This document shows positions 38,752 through 47,176 of a DNA stretch of 64,000 bases, piece after piece (the first letter of the stretch is position 1; each line of letters opens with the position of its first letter). Origin of the DNA: Gordonia oryzae (GTDB taxonomy: Bacteria > Actinomycetota > Actinomycetes > Mycobacteriales > Mycobacteriaceae). The position numbers and the translations under genes are program-made. The notes beneath the pieces were generated by a model. The model saw only the letters and a list, made by a program, of their open reading frames with translations. It made no database searches and was not told the origin of the DNA. The stretch covers positions 1 through 64,000 of the forward strand of contig NZ_RKMH01000016.1 of assembly GCF_003797185.1 (NCBI RefSeq), read 5' to 3'.

Positions 38752-40035
38752 ATGAGACGAATTCGGGGATTGAACTCATCACGGCGAACCTGGGGGATTC
38801 GGGGTGCGGCGGTGCTCACCGCCGGCGCGCTGGCCGCCGCCGGAGCGAGCCTGGCAGCACCGTCGGCCCAGGCCGCAGACTTCTACACACCGCCCGCGCA
38901 CTTCGCGAGCGCACCGGGATCGATCATCCGCAGCGAGCCGTCACCGCTACTGCTGCAGATTCCCGGCATTCCGAACCAGTGGCCGGGCACCGCCAAGCGC
39001 GTCATGTACACCTCGGAGTACCAGGACGGTTCGCCGGCCGCGGTGACCGGAACGGTCATCGAACCGACCGCCCCGTGGCGTGGCAAGGGCCCGCGACCGA
39101 CCGTCGTGCTCGGCCCCGGCACCGTCGGGCAGGGTGATCAATGCGCCGGATCGAAGCTCATGTCGTTCCCGCTGGCGATCGATCCGAGCAAGCCGTCGAT
39201 CGCGGTGAACTACTCCGGTCTGGAGATGAATCTCCTGCTCATCAACGGTGTGCGCGTGGCGATCACCGACTACATCGGGATGGGCACACCCGGCATCCAC
39301 ACCTACGTCAATCGACTCGAATCCGGCCACGCCATGCTCGACGCCGCGCGCGCAGCGCTGAAGATTGCCGGGGCACCGGCGAATTCACCGGTCGCGTTCT
39401 CCGGCTACTCGCAAGGCGGTGGTGCGGCGGCATCGGCGGCCGAACTCGCCTCGACCTACGCACCCGACCTCAACGTCAAGGCCACCTATGCCGGTGCTCC
39501 GCCCGCGGATCTGTCGAAGGTGATCGACCGCATCGACGGCACCGCGATCTCCGGCGCCATCGGCTACGCCATCAACGGCCTCGAAGCCCGGTACCCGGCG
39601 CTCAAGACCGTCGTCGACCGGCAGACCAATGCGGCCGGACACACTGCACTGCAACGGTTGTCGACGCAGTGCATCGGTGACACGATCCTGTCCTACGGAT
39701 TCCAGCGGACCAACTCCTGGACCCGCAGCGGTCAACCGCTGTCGGCGATCGTCAACGCCGACCCACAGGTCCGCAAGATCGTCGGGGACCAGCTGATCGG
39801 CAAGCTCAAGCCCAACGCCCCGGTGTTGCTCGAGGGCGGGATCAACGACGACGTCATCCCGTATGACCAGGTCGCCCAGCTGTATCGGGACTGGAAAGCG
39901 CAGGGCGCCACCGTGTCCATGGTCACCAACACCCTCCCGCCGATCTTCCCGGGACTGGTCGTGAACCACGCGCTGCCTATGCTCACCACACTGTTGCCGG
40001 CGACGAATTTCCTCCTCACCGAACTCGCCAGGTGA
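38752..40035 (+). CDS. secreted lipase of the LIP family
   Basis: The 427-aa alpha/beta hydrolase has a signal peptide (basic RRTWGIRG, hydrophobic core to residue 35, cleavage near SAQA at 41). The nucleophile elbow is GYSQGGG (Ser at about 222), and the catalytic Asp and His are probably in EGGINDDVIPYDQ and VVNHALP. Length and the N-terminal segment FYTPPAHFASAPGSIIRSE are those of the secretory lipase (LIP) family of Candida and actinobacteria, which hydrolyse triacylglycerols or esters outside the cell. Another secreted protein begins 2 bp after its stop and may be cotranscribed. Confidence 0.85.
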   Translation: MRRIRGLNSSRRTWGIRGAAVLTAGALAAAGASLAAPSAQAADFYTPPAHFASAPGSIIRSEPSPLLLQIPGIPNQWPGTAKRVMYTSEYQDGSPAAVTGTVIEPTAPWRGKGPRPTVVLGPGTVGQGDQCAGSKLMSFPLAIDPSKPSIAVNYSGLEMNLLLINGVRVAITDYIGMGTPGIHTYVNRLESGHAMLDAARAALKIAGAPANSPVAFSGYSQGGGAAASAAELASTYAPDLNVKATYAGAPPADLSKVIDRIDGTAISGAIGYAINGLEARYPALKTVVDRQTNAAGHTALQRLSTQCIGDTILSYGFQRTNSWTRSGQPLSAIVNADPQVRKIVGDQLIGKLKPNAPVLLEGGINDDVIPYDQVAQLYRDWKAQGATVSMVTNTLPPIFPGLVVNHALPMLTTLLPATNFLLTELAR

Positions 40036-40036
40036 C

Positions 40037-41476
40037 ATGACGGCGGGTCGACGGGTCCGGGCGGCGGCGGTCGCGGCGCTGATCACCGGCATGGTGGTCG
40101 CCGGCTCGGGCCGCGCTGCCGGGGACCCGCCGCCCGATCCGGGGCCGCCGATCCTCGGACCGCCGGGCACGTCGCTGATGCACGGGGATCTCGAGTCCAC
40201 CGACTCCACGCCTCACCCCGGACCCGGCCGCGGCGCCCGGCTGCTCGCGTCGTCGGTACCGGGAGCCGCGTGCGCGGCAACCTTCGTGGGCAGCGGCGGC
40301 ATGCCGGTCTCGTTGTGCACCAGGTACATCGGAGCACCCGGAGACGGGTCTGCAGGCGGGTTCGCGGTGCCGTCGGTGACGCTGTTCGATCCGGCGTCCG
40401 CCGCACCGCTGGCGTCGGTTCAATTGGCCAAGGGCGGATTGCTCGGCGGGGTGTACGGGTACCTCGACGGCCGCGACCGGGTGGTCGTCGCCGACGGCTC
40501 GAACGCGATCCTCTTCGTTGCCCACCGGCACACCACCCGCGGGTGGCAGGTGTACGTCGACGACCGGATCGACGTGTCCGGGCACATCCCCTCCGGCGAC
40601 TCGATCACCGGCCTGGCGCCGGATGGGTTGGGCCGCATCTGGTTTGCGACCGCCCACGGCGTGATCGGCACCGTCGACACCGACCGTCGCGTGCACTCGG
40701 TGCATCTGCCGCCCGGCGAGGACCTCGGCAACGGACTCAGCGTCCGCCCCGGTGGTGTCTCGGTGCTCACCACGCACGCGCTGTACGAGATGTGGGCGAC
40801 CCCGGGTGCCGCGCCGCACACGATCTGGCGACAGGCCTACGACCGCGGCCCGGCACGCAAACCCGGCCAGCTGACGTGGGGATCGGGCACGACGCCAACG
40901 TATTTCGGTCCCGGCGGCGAAGGCTGGGTGGCGATCGTGGACAACGCCGCGCACCACCCGTCGCTGATCGTGCGAGACAGCGACACCGGTCGGCTCGTGT
41001 GCACAATGCCTGCCTTCGGCACGTCCGGTCAGGGCACCGAGAACTCGCCGATGGCGTGGGGTGACTCACTGGTCATTCCCAGCACCTATGGCTATCAGTA
41101 CCCGCCGCTGGCGGTGTCGGGGCCGTCGGTCCCGGCGACTTCGGGCTTCGTCGGCGGGTCGACCCGCATCGACGTGACCGCGCGCGGCTGTCATCGGGTC
41201 TGGGAGAACAACGACCGCCTCGCGTCGTTGCCGAAGCTCTCCCGCGCCGACGGACTCATCCACGGCCTCGGATACGGGCCGTATGTGCCGGGGGCGATCC
41301 AACAGAGCGGGCCGGTCGACTACATCGCGAGCGACTTCGCCACCGGACGGCGGGTGGTCACCCGGCAGATCGGTACCGCTCCGATCGACGAGCCGCTGGA
41401 ACTGACGGGCACCATCGCCGCCGATGGCATGTTGTGGCAGGCGACGGTCGGTCACATGCTCAAGATCGGCCGGTGA
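40037..41476 (+). CDS. secreted protein of unknown function, beta-propeller-like
   Basis: The 479-aa protein has a signal peptide (RRVRAAAVAALITGMVVAGSG, cleavage near residue 28), a Pro/Gly-rich segment (residues 29-65) and a body of short beta-rich repeats such as VVVADGSNAILFVAHRH, GLGRIWFATAHGVIGTVDT and GEGWVAIVDNAAHHPSLIVRD. The spacing resembles a beta-propeller. No catalytic motif is visible. The gene starts 2 bp after the lipase stop, so the two may be made together. It is probably exported to the envelope or medium. Confidence 0.6.
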   Translation: MTAGRRVRAAAVAALITGMVVAGSGRAAGDPPPDPGPPILGPPGTSLMHGDLESTDSTPHPGPGRGARLLASSVPGAACAATFVGSGGMPVSLCTRYIGAPGDGSAGGFAVPSVTLFDPASAAPLASVQLAKGGLLGGVYGYLDGRDRVVVADGSNAILFVAHRHTTRGWQVYVDDRIDVSGHIPSGDSITGLAPDGLGRIWFATAHGVIGTVDTDRRVHSVHLPPGEDLGNGLSVRPGGVSVLTTHALYEMWATPGAAPHTIWRQAYDRGPARKPGQLTWGSGTTPTYFGPGGEGWVAIVDNAAHHPSLIVRDSDTGRLVCTMPAFGTSGQGTENSPMAWGDSLVIPSTYGYQYPPLAVSGPSVPATSGFVGGSTRIDVTARGCHRVWENNDRLASLPKLSRADGLIHGLGYGPYVPGAIQQSGPVDYIASDFATGRRVVTRQIGTAPIDEPLELTGTIAADGMLWQATVGHMLKIGR

Positions 41477-41558
41477 GCTCGGTGGTCGACGGTCGCCCTC
41501 CGTGTTCCGATGACCGGGCGCGCCACCGCGCCGACGCGACGAGTGTCACAATGCGACC

Positions 41559-42215
41559 ATGATCGATCCCACCTCCGAGGACCCCGACCGCAGGCCCTCG
41601 CAGGCCGAGCTCGACGCGCAGGACCTTGCCGAACTGCAGCGGACCTCGGCCGACCGGGACCGGGCCAATCTGTACCCGAAGCCGCCCACCGCGCCCGGGC
41701 CTGCGCCGGCTGCTTTGGCGCTGCACGCCCGGGTGGCCTTCTGGGGCGCGGCCGCTGCCGGTTTGGTGTGCGTCGTGTACGGGGCGATCAATCTCGGAGC
41801 GATCCGAGATCTTCTTCGTGATCGGATGCTCGCCGACGCCGTGGCCACGCCGAAGGGTCAACCCAGCGCCGGTCAGATCAACACCTTCGCGTCGGTGCTG
41901 CCGGTCGCCGGGCTGATCGTCACCGTGCTGTTCCTTCTCGGCGCATACCTGTTTCTCCGGGCCACTGCCACCCATCACAGCCGCAACTGCCGCAATTTCT
42001 TCCTCACGATCGTCGTCCTGAACCTCATGTGCATCCCGGTGGGACTCGATCTCTTCTTCCGCTATCCGAGCTTGTGGTCGGGGACCGTGATTCTCGGATG
42101 GATTCAGTTCGCGTTGCTGCTGGTGTCGGCGGTCATGACCCTGCGCCGTGTCGTCGATCGCTGGCTGCCCGAGTCGACCCGGATGCGCCCGACGCGAATG
42201 CTGCGGGCCCGGTAA
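41559..42215 (+). CDS. four-TM membrane protein of unknown function
   Basis: The 218-aa protein has a polar N-terminal region (residues 1-50, rich in D, P and R) and four hydrophobic segments at about 55-78, 110-133, 145-167 and 172-193. The C-terminal tail is basic (RRVVDRWLPESTRMRPTRML). The segment HHSRNCRNFFLTIVVLNLMC is the most distinctive, with a Cys-Arg-Asn cluster near the membrane. No family is assigned with confidence. It converges with the amidohydrolase gene 27 bp away. Confidence 0.65.
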   Translation: MIDPTSEDPDRRPSQAELDAQDLAELQRTSADRDRANLYPKPPTAPGPAPAALALHARVAFWGAAAAGLVCVVYGAINLGAIRDLLRDRMLADAVATPKGQPSAGQINTFASVLPVAGLIVTVLFLLGAYLFLRATATHHSRNCRNFFLTIVVLNLMCIPVGLDLFFRYPSLWSGTVILGWIQFALLLVSAVMTLRRVVDRWLPESTRMRPTRMLRAR

Positions 42216-42242
42216 GGAACTCGCCGTGGCCGCAGCCACCGG

Positions 42243-43571
42243 TCACCCGGCCGTCGCGGCGATCAGCTCCTTGGTGAACTCGGCCTCGTCGATGCGCGTG
42301 CTGCGACCGTCGGCGACGACGATCTCGCCGTCGACCATCACCGTGTCCACCAGACGCGGGGAGCCGGTGGTCAGTAGCGCGGCGCCCGGATCGCCGACCG
42401 GGAGTGTGGCGTAATCCCGGTCGAAGCGCAGCAGTGTCAGGTCGGCGGGGGCGCCGACGGCGACGCCACCGATCGATTCGGGGAGCCCGAGCGCCACGTT
42501 CGCGCCGCCGCAGGCGATGTCGAGCATCGTCGCGTTGCCCATCAGATCCGCGCGCCGATGCACCGCCCGCTGCAGATAGGCGCCGATGCGTAATGTCTCG
42601 AGCATGTCCTGGGTGTCGTTGCTGGCCGCGCCGTCGACACCGAGCCCCACCGCGAGGCCTCGATCGAGCATCGCAGGCACCGGGGCGACGCCACTGCCGA
42701 GTCGCATGTTCGACAACGGGTTGTGCGAGATCGCCACACCGCGGTCGGCGAGCAGAGCCTGGCCGTACTCGTCGAGTTCGACGCAGTGCACCGCGAGCAC
42801 CCGATCCCAGAGGAAACCGCCGCGATCGAGGTAGTCGACGGCACCGACACCGGCGTGTTCACGGCACATCACATCGTCGGTCGGCGTCTCCAGCAGATGG
42901 ATGGAGACCGACAGGTCACGCTCCTGGGCGAACTCACGCAGCGTCGTCATGCCCGGCTCGGTGAGCGAACGCGGATTCGGGACCGCGAGGGCGATCGAGA
43001 TCGTCGACCCGTCGACCTGCGTCCGTAGGTGATCGATGTGGTCCACGACCTCGTCGAGGGGTTGCATGAGCCGTGGCTCGAAGCCCCACTTGCGGGTCGC
43101 GTCACCCCGATCGGCGACGCCCCGCCCGAGTAGGGCACGAATCCCGGTGTCGTGCAACGCCTGGATCACCGCACCGTGGACCTCATCCGAGGGGTGGGGC
43201 CACATGTGCTCGACGAGGGTCGTCGTGCCCGATCGCAGACTCTCCAGGCAGGCTGCCGCCGCCGCGAGATAAGCGCGTTCCGGCGTGATGACCACCGACT
43301 GCTCGCCGACGGCCAAGAGCCACTCCAGAAGTGGTGTGCACTCGGCGATTCCGCGCATCAGCGACTGCTGCAGATGGGTGTGGGTATTGACGAAGCCGGG
43401 GATGAGTACCGCGGGCAGTGCGGAGTCGGGAGAGGCGGTGGTGTCGGAGATCGCGCTGATGACCCCGGCAGCTACATACACATCCTGGTGGGCGACCCAT
43501 GTGCCGCCCATGCGGACGGTGACGTCGGTGAATGCCCGCTCTCCGGCCGGAGAGCCATCACGGGCGGTCAT
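42243..43571 (-). CDS. amidohydrolase (guanine/8-oxoguanine/SAH deaminase-like)
   Basis: The 442-aa protein is a metal-dependent deaminase of the AtzA/TrzN/MtaD group: FVNTHTHLQQSLMRGI (metal HxH), LLEWL, SIHLLETPTDD (metal His), LAVHCVELDE (metal His), and the metal Asp in VGLGVDGAASNDTQDM. The usual Glu that activates water is in HLLET. Substrates in this group include 8-oxoguanine, S-adenosylhomocysteine, guanine and s-triazines, and no fine assignment is possible. It overlaps the downstream end of the 2-oxoglutarate oxygenase by 4 bp (ATGA), so they are coupled and may act in one catabolic path. Confidence 0.82.
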   Translation of the reverse strand: MTARDGSPAGERAFTDVTVRMGGTWVAHQDVYVAAGVISAISDTTASPDSALPAVLIPGFVNTHTHLQQSLMRGIAECTPLLEWLLAVGEQSVVITPERAYLAAAAACLESLRSGTTTLVEHMWPHPSDEVHGAVIQALHDTGIRALLGRGVADRGDATRKWGFEPRLMQPLDEVVDHIDHLRTQVDGSTISIALAVPNPRSLTEPGMTTLREFAQERDLSVSIHLLETPTDDVMCREHAGVGAVDYLDRGGFLWDRVLAVHCVELDEYGQALLADRGVAISHNPLSNMRLGSGVAPVPAMLDRGLAVGLGVDGAASNDTQDMLETLRIGAYLQRAVHRRADLMGNATMLDIACGGANVALGLPESIGGVAVGAPADLTLLRFDRDYATLPVGDPGAALLTTGSPRLVDTVMVDGEIVVADGRSTRIDEAEFTKELIAATAG

Positions 43572-44629
43572 CGACGGCTCTTGGTGGCGTCGAAGTTTGC
43601 TGAAAGTCGTTGGGCAATATAATCGGCCGCAGTAATCGGAGGGTACTTGCCCCCCGCGCTCTCGATCAGCACGTCGGTGTTGGCCTGCGCGAAGTAGGCG
43701 ATGGTGTAGCGCGGGCCCTGGTACTCGCCGCGACGCGGTGCGCGCACCCGATGGAAGTTCGACGGCAGGGTGTCATCGGACCAGCGCATCAGCATGTCGC
43801 CGATGTTGCAGGTGATTGCCTCGTCTGACGGGTCGACGGGAGTCCATGCCTGGCTGTCGGCTTCGGCTCCCGGCAGGACTTGCAGACCGCCCTGCCCTGA
43901 CCGCTGGAACAGCAGGGTCAGCACATCGAAGTCGGTATGCGCACCCGCTCGCCAAATGGTGGGCTCGTCGAGCAACTCGTCGGGGAAGCGGTAGTAGTGC
44001 AACAGCCGCAGAGTGCACTGATAGGTATCAACGTCCGGATCGTGTGCGCGGGTGAAGAACTCGCGATCGAAGCCGAGCTTGTCGGCAAAGCAGCCGAGCA
44101 GCGACATCGCGAGTTTCCGGCACCGCGACTCGAAATCATCGAGGGTACAGCGGAATCCGGCGAGTTCGTCCTCGGTGGGCCACAAACCGTCCATCCGTGG
44201 GCGGGTGAACTGGTAGGACTCCTTCTGATCCGGGGTGCCGACCGACGGCCGGACCTGGGTCATGAACTCCCAGCCCGCGTTCCGCCCCCTCTTCAGCGGA
44301 TAGCGCTCCTTGATCTTCTGGGGCAGTGCGAAGAACCGCTCGGACATGGTGAACGCATGGTTCACCACGGACATGTCGATGCCGTGATCGACGATCTGGA
44401 AGAACCCGATATCGGTTGCGGCCGAGAAGAGTTGCTCGGTGATCTCGGCGCGGCGGGCGGCGAAATCGGCGAGGGAGATCTGGCGGACCTCGCGGTCGGC
44501 GGTCTCGGTGCCCACATCACCCATCCGTGACTCCCGGGTGAGTTCGGCCATCGGAGTGGCCGGGATGTGGGTGGGATCGGTATGGGTGGCAGACGTGTGA
44601 ATATCGACGGTGGTCGTCGTGTCGTTCAT
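43568..44629 (-). CDS. 2-oxoglutarate/Fe(II) oxygenase of the isopenicillin N synthase family
   Basis: The 353-aa protein has the DIOX_N region (residues about 48-105: ITEQLFSAATDIGFFQIVDH) and the 2OG-Fe(II) core with H231-x-D233 (HTDFDVLTLLFQ) and H293 (NFHRVRAP) as iron ligands and Arg307 in RYTIAYF for the 2-oxoglutarate. The conserved GNAGWEFMTQVRPSVGTPDQKES-like lead is present at residues 117-138. Plant and bacterial relatives hydroxylate bases, hormones or drugs. The ATG at 44629 is chosen because the family N terminus starts after it; the open frame reaches 45025 without such residues. It is coupled to the deaminase-like amidohydrolase. Confidence 0.82.
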   Translation of the reverse strand: MNDTTTTVDIHTSATHTDPTHIPATPMAELTRESRMGDVGTETADREVRQISLADFAARRAEITEQLFSAATDIGFFQIVDHGIDMSVVNHAFTMSERFFALPQKIKERYPLKRGRNAGWEFMTQVRPSVGTPDQKESYQFTRPRMDGLWPTEDELAGFRCTLDDFESRCRKLAMSLLGCFADKLGFDREFFTRAHDPDVDTYQCTLRLLHYYRFPDELLDEPTIWRAGAHTDFDVLTLLFQRSGQGGLQVLPGAEADSQAWTPVDPSDEAITCNIGDMLMRWSDDTLPSNFHRVRAPRRGEYQGPRYTIAYFAQANTDVLIESAGGKYPPITAADYIAQRLSANFDATKSRR

Positions 44630-45193
44630 GGTGTGACTCTCTCGGTGGTCATGAGACGGTGTGCGCTTTTCGACGCCGGCCGCGTGAGAGAGGAGTGGCC
44701 GACGGACGCGAACAATCGGCTTCTTGCCGGTTGCTACACACGATCTCGTGCCGAAGATGATACGACGCCTTCGGCGGGCCCGCCATTCGGAAGGGGCGCG
44801 GGTGAGTAGGTAGGTCGAACCTGCCCAGGTTGGAGTTGATCCGATAGTTGGATCTCCTCCACACACCTGGTGTGCCGCAGCCGCGGGGACAACAGAGCCG
44901 TCGACTGCGTCGTCGCCGCGACACCGTATCGGAACCCCGACCACGGGTACCTCCTCGAAGAGGCCGAGATCACCTTCTGGGTGGTGTTGCCGATCCCGCG
45001 GCGCGGTTTCGGTGACCGCCGTCACCGAGGCCCGTGATCTGTTGCCGGGAATTCTCGCCCAATTCGTCGCATCGGGAACGCGGAGACGTCGAGAATGGTT
45101 GATGAGCAGGGTAGTTCGACAACAACCGGAAATTCGCTCGATCGAGTACGTCCAACACGCCGTCCACGGGCGGCCGACAACCGAGGAGACATC
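44630..45193. other. gap of about 560 bp with a possible coding fragment
   Basis: No complete gene is supported. A plus-strand frame open at 44840-45037 (first usable GTG 44870) reads like protein over about 45 residues (VAATPYRNPDHGYLLEEAEI), but lacks a start signal and a homologous full-length frame, so it could be a remnant. The rest must hold the leftward promoter for the oxygenase and the rightward one for Ohr. Confidence 0.4.
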
Positions 45194-45625
45194 ATGGCAA
45201 TCGCACCCGCATACAGCATCTCGTCCAAGGCCAGTGGCGGCGGCCGCGACGGAGAAGTGGTCTCCGCGAGTGGTCAGATCGACCTCGAACTGCGTCCGCC
45301 GAAGGAACTCGGGGGCAGCGGCGAGGGTAGCAACCCCGAGGAGCTGTTCTCGGCCGGCTACGCCGCCTGCTTCCTCGGCGCCCTGCGCGCCACCTCCACG
45401 CAGGCGGGCTCGCCCGCACCCGACGACGCCACCGTCACCGTGACCGTGGGCATCGGCAAGGACGAGTCCGACGGCGGTTTCGGGCTAGTCGTGGACATCG
45501 AGACCTACCTGCCGGGCCTCGACGAGGCGAAGGCCAAGGAACTCGTCGAGAAGGCACATGCTTTCTGCCCGTACTCCAAGGCCACCAAGGGCAACATCAA
45601 TCACACTCTGACGGTCCGTGTCTGA
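45194..45625 (+). CDS. ohr: organic hydroperoxide resistance protein
   Basis: The 143-aa peroxiredoxin of the OsmC/Ohr class reduces organic peroxides with thiols. The reactive Cys59 (GYAACFLGAL) and resolving Cys125 (FCPYSKAT) stand in the usual motifs, with R-P-P-K-E-L at residues 34-39 supplying the Arg that activates the thiol. Length and C-terminal NINHTLTV are typical of Ohr rather than OsmC. ATG 45194 has GAGGAG at 8 nt. No OhrR-type MarR gene is beside it, which is different from many genomes. Confidence 0.95.
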   Translation: MAIAPAYSISSKASGGGRDGEVVSASGQIDLELRPPKELGGSGEGSNPEELFSAGYAACFLGALRATSTQAGSPAPDDATVTVTVGIGKDESDGGFGLVVDIETYLPGLDEAKAKELVEKAHAFCPYSKATKGNINHTLTVRV

Positions 45626-45701
45626 GGACGTCACGGTCCACCGCGCCACCGCGCGTTGCCGGCCACAGTCAGGCAACCTCACCACAAGTCGGGGTCACAC
45701 C

Positions 45702-45833
45702 ATGTCTGCGCCGTCCACCCCCATCGCCGGCCGCCTCATCGCCGGCCGCCTGAGAGATGAGCAGAAGGAGATCACCGTCACGACCCTCGTCGATCGGATC
45801 GCTCTGTCGCTGATCGCCGCGCACGCCCACTGA
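45702..45833 (+). CDS. small ORF (43 aa), uncertain
   Basis: A 43-codon frame starts at ATG 45702 and carries a duplicated IAGRL-IAGRL (15-bp direct repeat in the DNA) and an end KEITVTTLVDRIALSLIA. It is 76 bp past ohr. There is no strong ribosome binding site, no family is recognised and codon preference is not conclusive. Confidence 0.25.
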   Translation: MSAPSTPIAGRLIAGRLRDEQKEITVTTLVDRIALSLIAAHAH

Positions 45834-46195
45834 GACGTCGCCGGCGACCAACGCCGGTCGATGCATGCACCTCGAACTCGACGAGCTCGTCGGTGTCGCT
45901 CGCGCAATTCACCGACGCGGCCCGCCGAGCGTGCCACAGCCGTGGCGTCAGCCCGCATGGGCGCGCAGACCGTCGCCACGACCGCAGGCACTAAGGGATT
46001 CGGAGAGGGCGGAACCAGGGACACCGGTGGCAGCCATTGGTGGCCTGAGTGCACCGATACCCGGTGGATGCGAGGGCGACAGCCTGGACCTCGGCTCCGT
46101 CGTCGTATCCGGGGTGCGACGTTGTCGCCGACGGGGCCGGGCGGCGGCTGTGACCTGACGCACGGCGCAGAGGATGACGGCGGTAGCGTGAGGGA
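45834..46195. other. gap of about 360 bp, no gene seen
   Basis: Every frame is rich in Arg, Pro and Gly and lacks a ribosome binding site. A start-like MHLELDELVGVARAIH at 45865 runs into Arg/Pro-rich sequence, so I do not call it a gene. No repeat or hairpin stands out. The promoter of the gene at 46196 must lie here. Confidence 0.5.
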
Positions 46196-46810
46196 GTGGA
46201 GTACTGGGGAGTCATGGCAGGGATCGGACTGCTGGCCGTCGTCGTCGCGGGTATTGCCTTCGTCCGCTACCGCGATCGGGAAACAGAACAGCTACGACGC
46301 GGCGCGTCGCTGGCCGCCGAGTTACGTGCCCTGGCCGACGGTGATGCGGTGCGGTTGGCTGCGGTCGAGGAGTACGAGACCTCGCTCTATCAGCGATTGT
46401 TCTACGTCTCGACGGTGTCGCCGCGGGTGCGCAGCGCGGTGTGGTCCCTGCTCGCGGCGGTCCTCTCGGCCGGCGGTGCCCTGGTGACACGCGGTGACGG
46501 TCTGACGCTGGCCATCGTGCATTGGACAACGTTGTTCCTCGCGGTCGTCTTCGCCCTAGCAGCGTTGTTCTTCGCGGGTCTGGCCGCGTTCCACGCGGCC
46601 ACCACACCGCGCGTCTCGTTCGCCGAGTCCTACACCAACGATGACACTGCTGGTTCCGGGGGTGCTGGTTCTGACACCGCTGGTTCTGGCGCTGCTGACA
46701 CCATCGACCCGCCGGCGGACACCGACGCGTCGGCGGACGAGGACACTTCGGCCACCGCAAAGGCGGCCACCGAAAAGGCGACCACCGACGAGGCCGTACC
46801 GACTCCGTAA
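46196..46810 (+). CDS. membrane protein with acidic low-complexity tail
   Basis: The 204-aa protein has an N-terminal transmembrane segment (residues 6-24), a charged helical stretch (25-75, EEYETSLYQRLFYVSTVSPR) and two further hydrophobic segments (about 81-97 and 104-133). The last 65 residues are a low-complexity tail of Ala, Thr, Asp, Ser and Gly, including a GSGGAGSDTAGSGAADT repeat. No enzyme motif is visible, and it may be a scaffold in the membrane. The start at 46196 could also be a nearby ATG at residue 7. Confidence 0.5.
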   Translation: MEYWGVMAGIGLLAVVVAGIAFVRYRDRETEQLRRGASLAAELRALADGDAVRLAAVEEYETSLYQRLFYVSTVSPRVRSAVWSLLAAVLSAGGALVTRGDGLTLAIVHWTTLFLAVVFALAALFFAGLAAFHAATTPRVSFAESYTNDDTAGSGGAGSDTAGSGAADTIDPPADTDASADEDTSATAKAATEKATTDEAVPTP

Positions 46811-47176
46811 CTTGCTGAACTCTGTGAATTCGTGCGCCAATCCGGGACAAGAACCGATCAATTCGTCCACGTTGTCGCACTTGTGCTGCGCGGTCGGTCC
46901 GAGGTCGTCGGGTGAGGCGCTGCCGCGCATCATCATCCGTTCGGCGTGCACGTCGTTCTGAACCCGGCGGAGTATCGACGGCGGATGACCGTCGTCGCCG
47001 ACTCGACGCCGCCGACGCGGAGGCGAGAATGGCCGATCCTCGATCCCGCCGCGAACTCCGCAGCCCAAGGCCATTTGCCGCGCCACCTGCCTGCGCGACG
47101 GGATAACTTGGGGACACCACCTCGCTGCGCGGGCATGCGCGTGGCGTCGAGGAGGCCGACGACGAGAGGACCCGAC
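46811..47176. other. gap of about 365 bp, no gene seen
   Basis: The only long frame is an upstream in-phase extension of the peptidase gene (from 46946) whose residues are Pro/Arg-rich and unlike M20 proteins. I see no hairpin or repeat of note. Confidence 0.45.

Noticed and set aside
45865-46158. 97-codon frame starting MHLELDELVGVARAIH
   Set aside because: After about 20 plausible residues it becomes Pro/Arg-rich; no downstream gene or family match.
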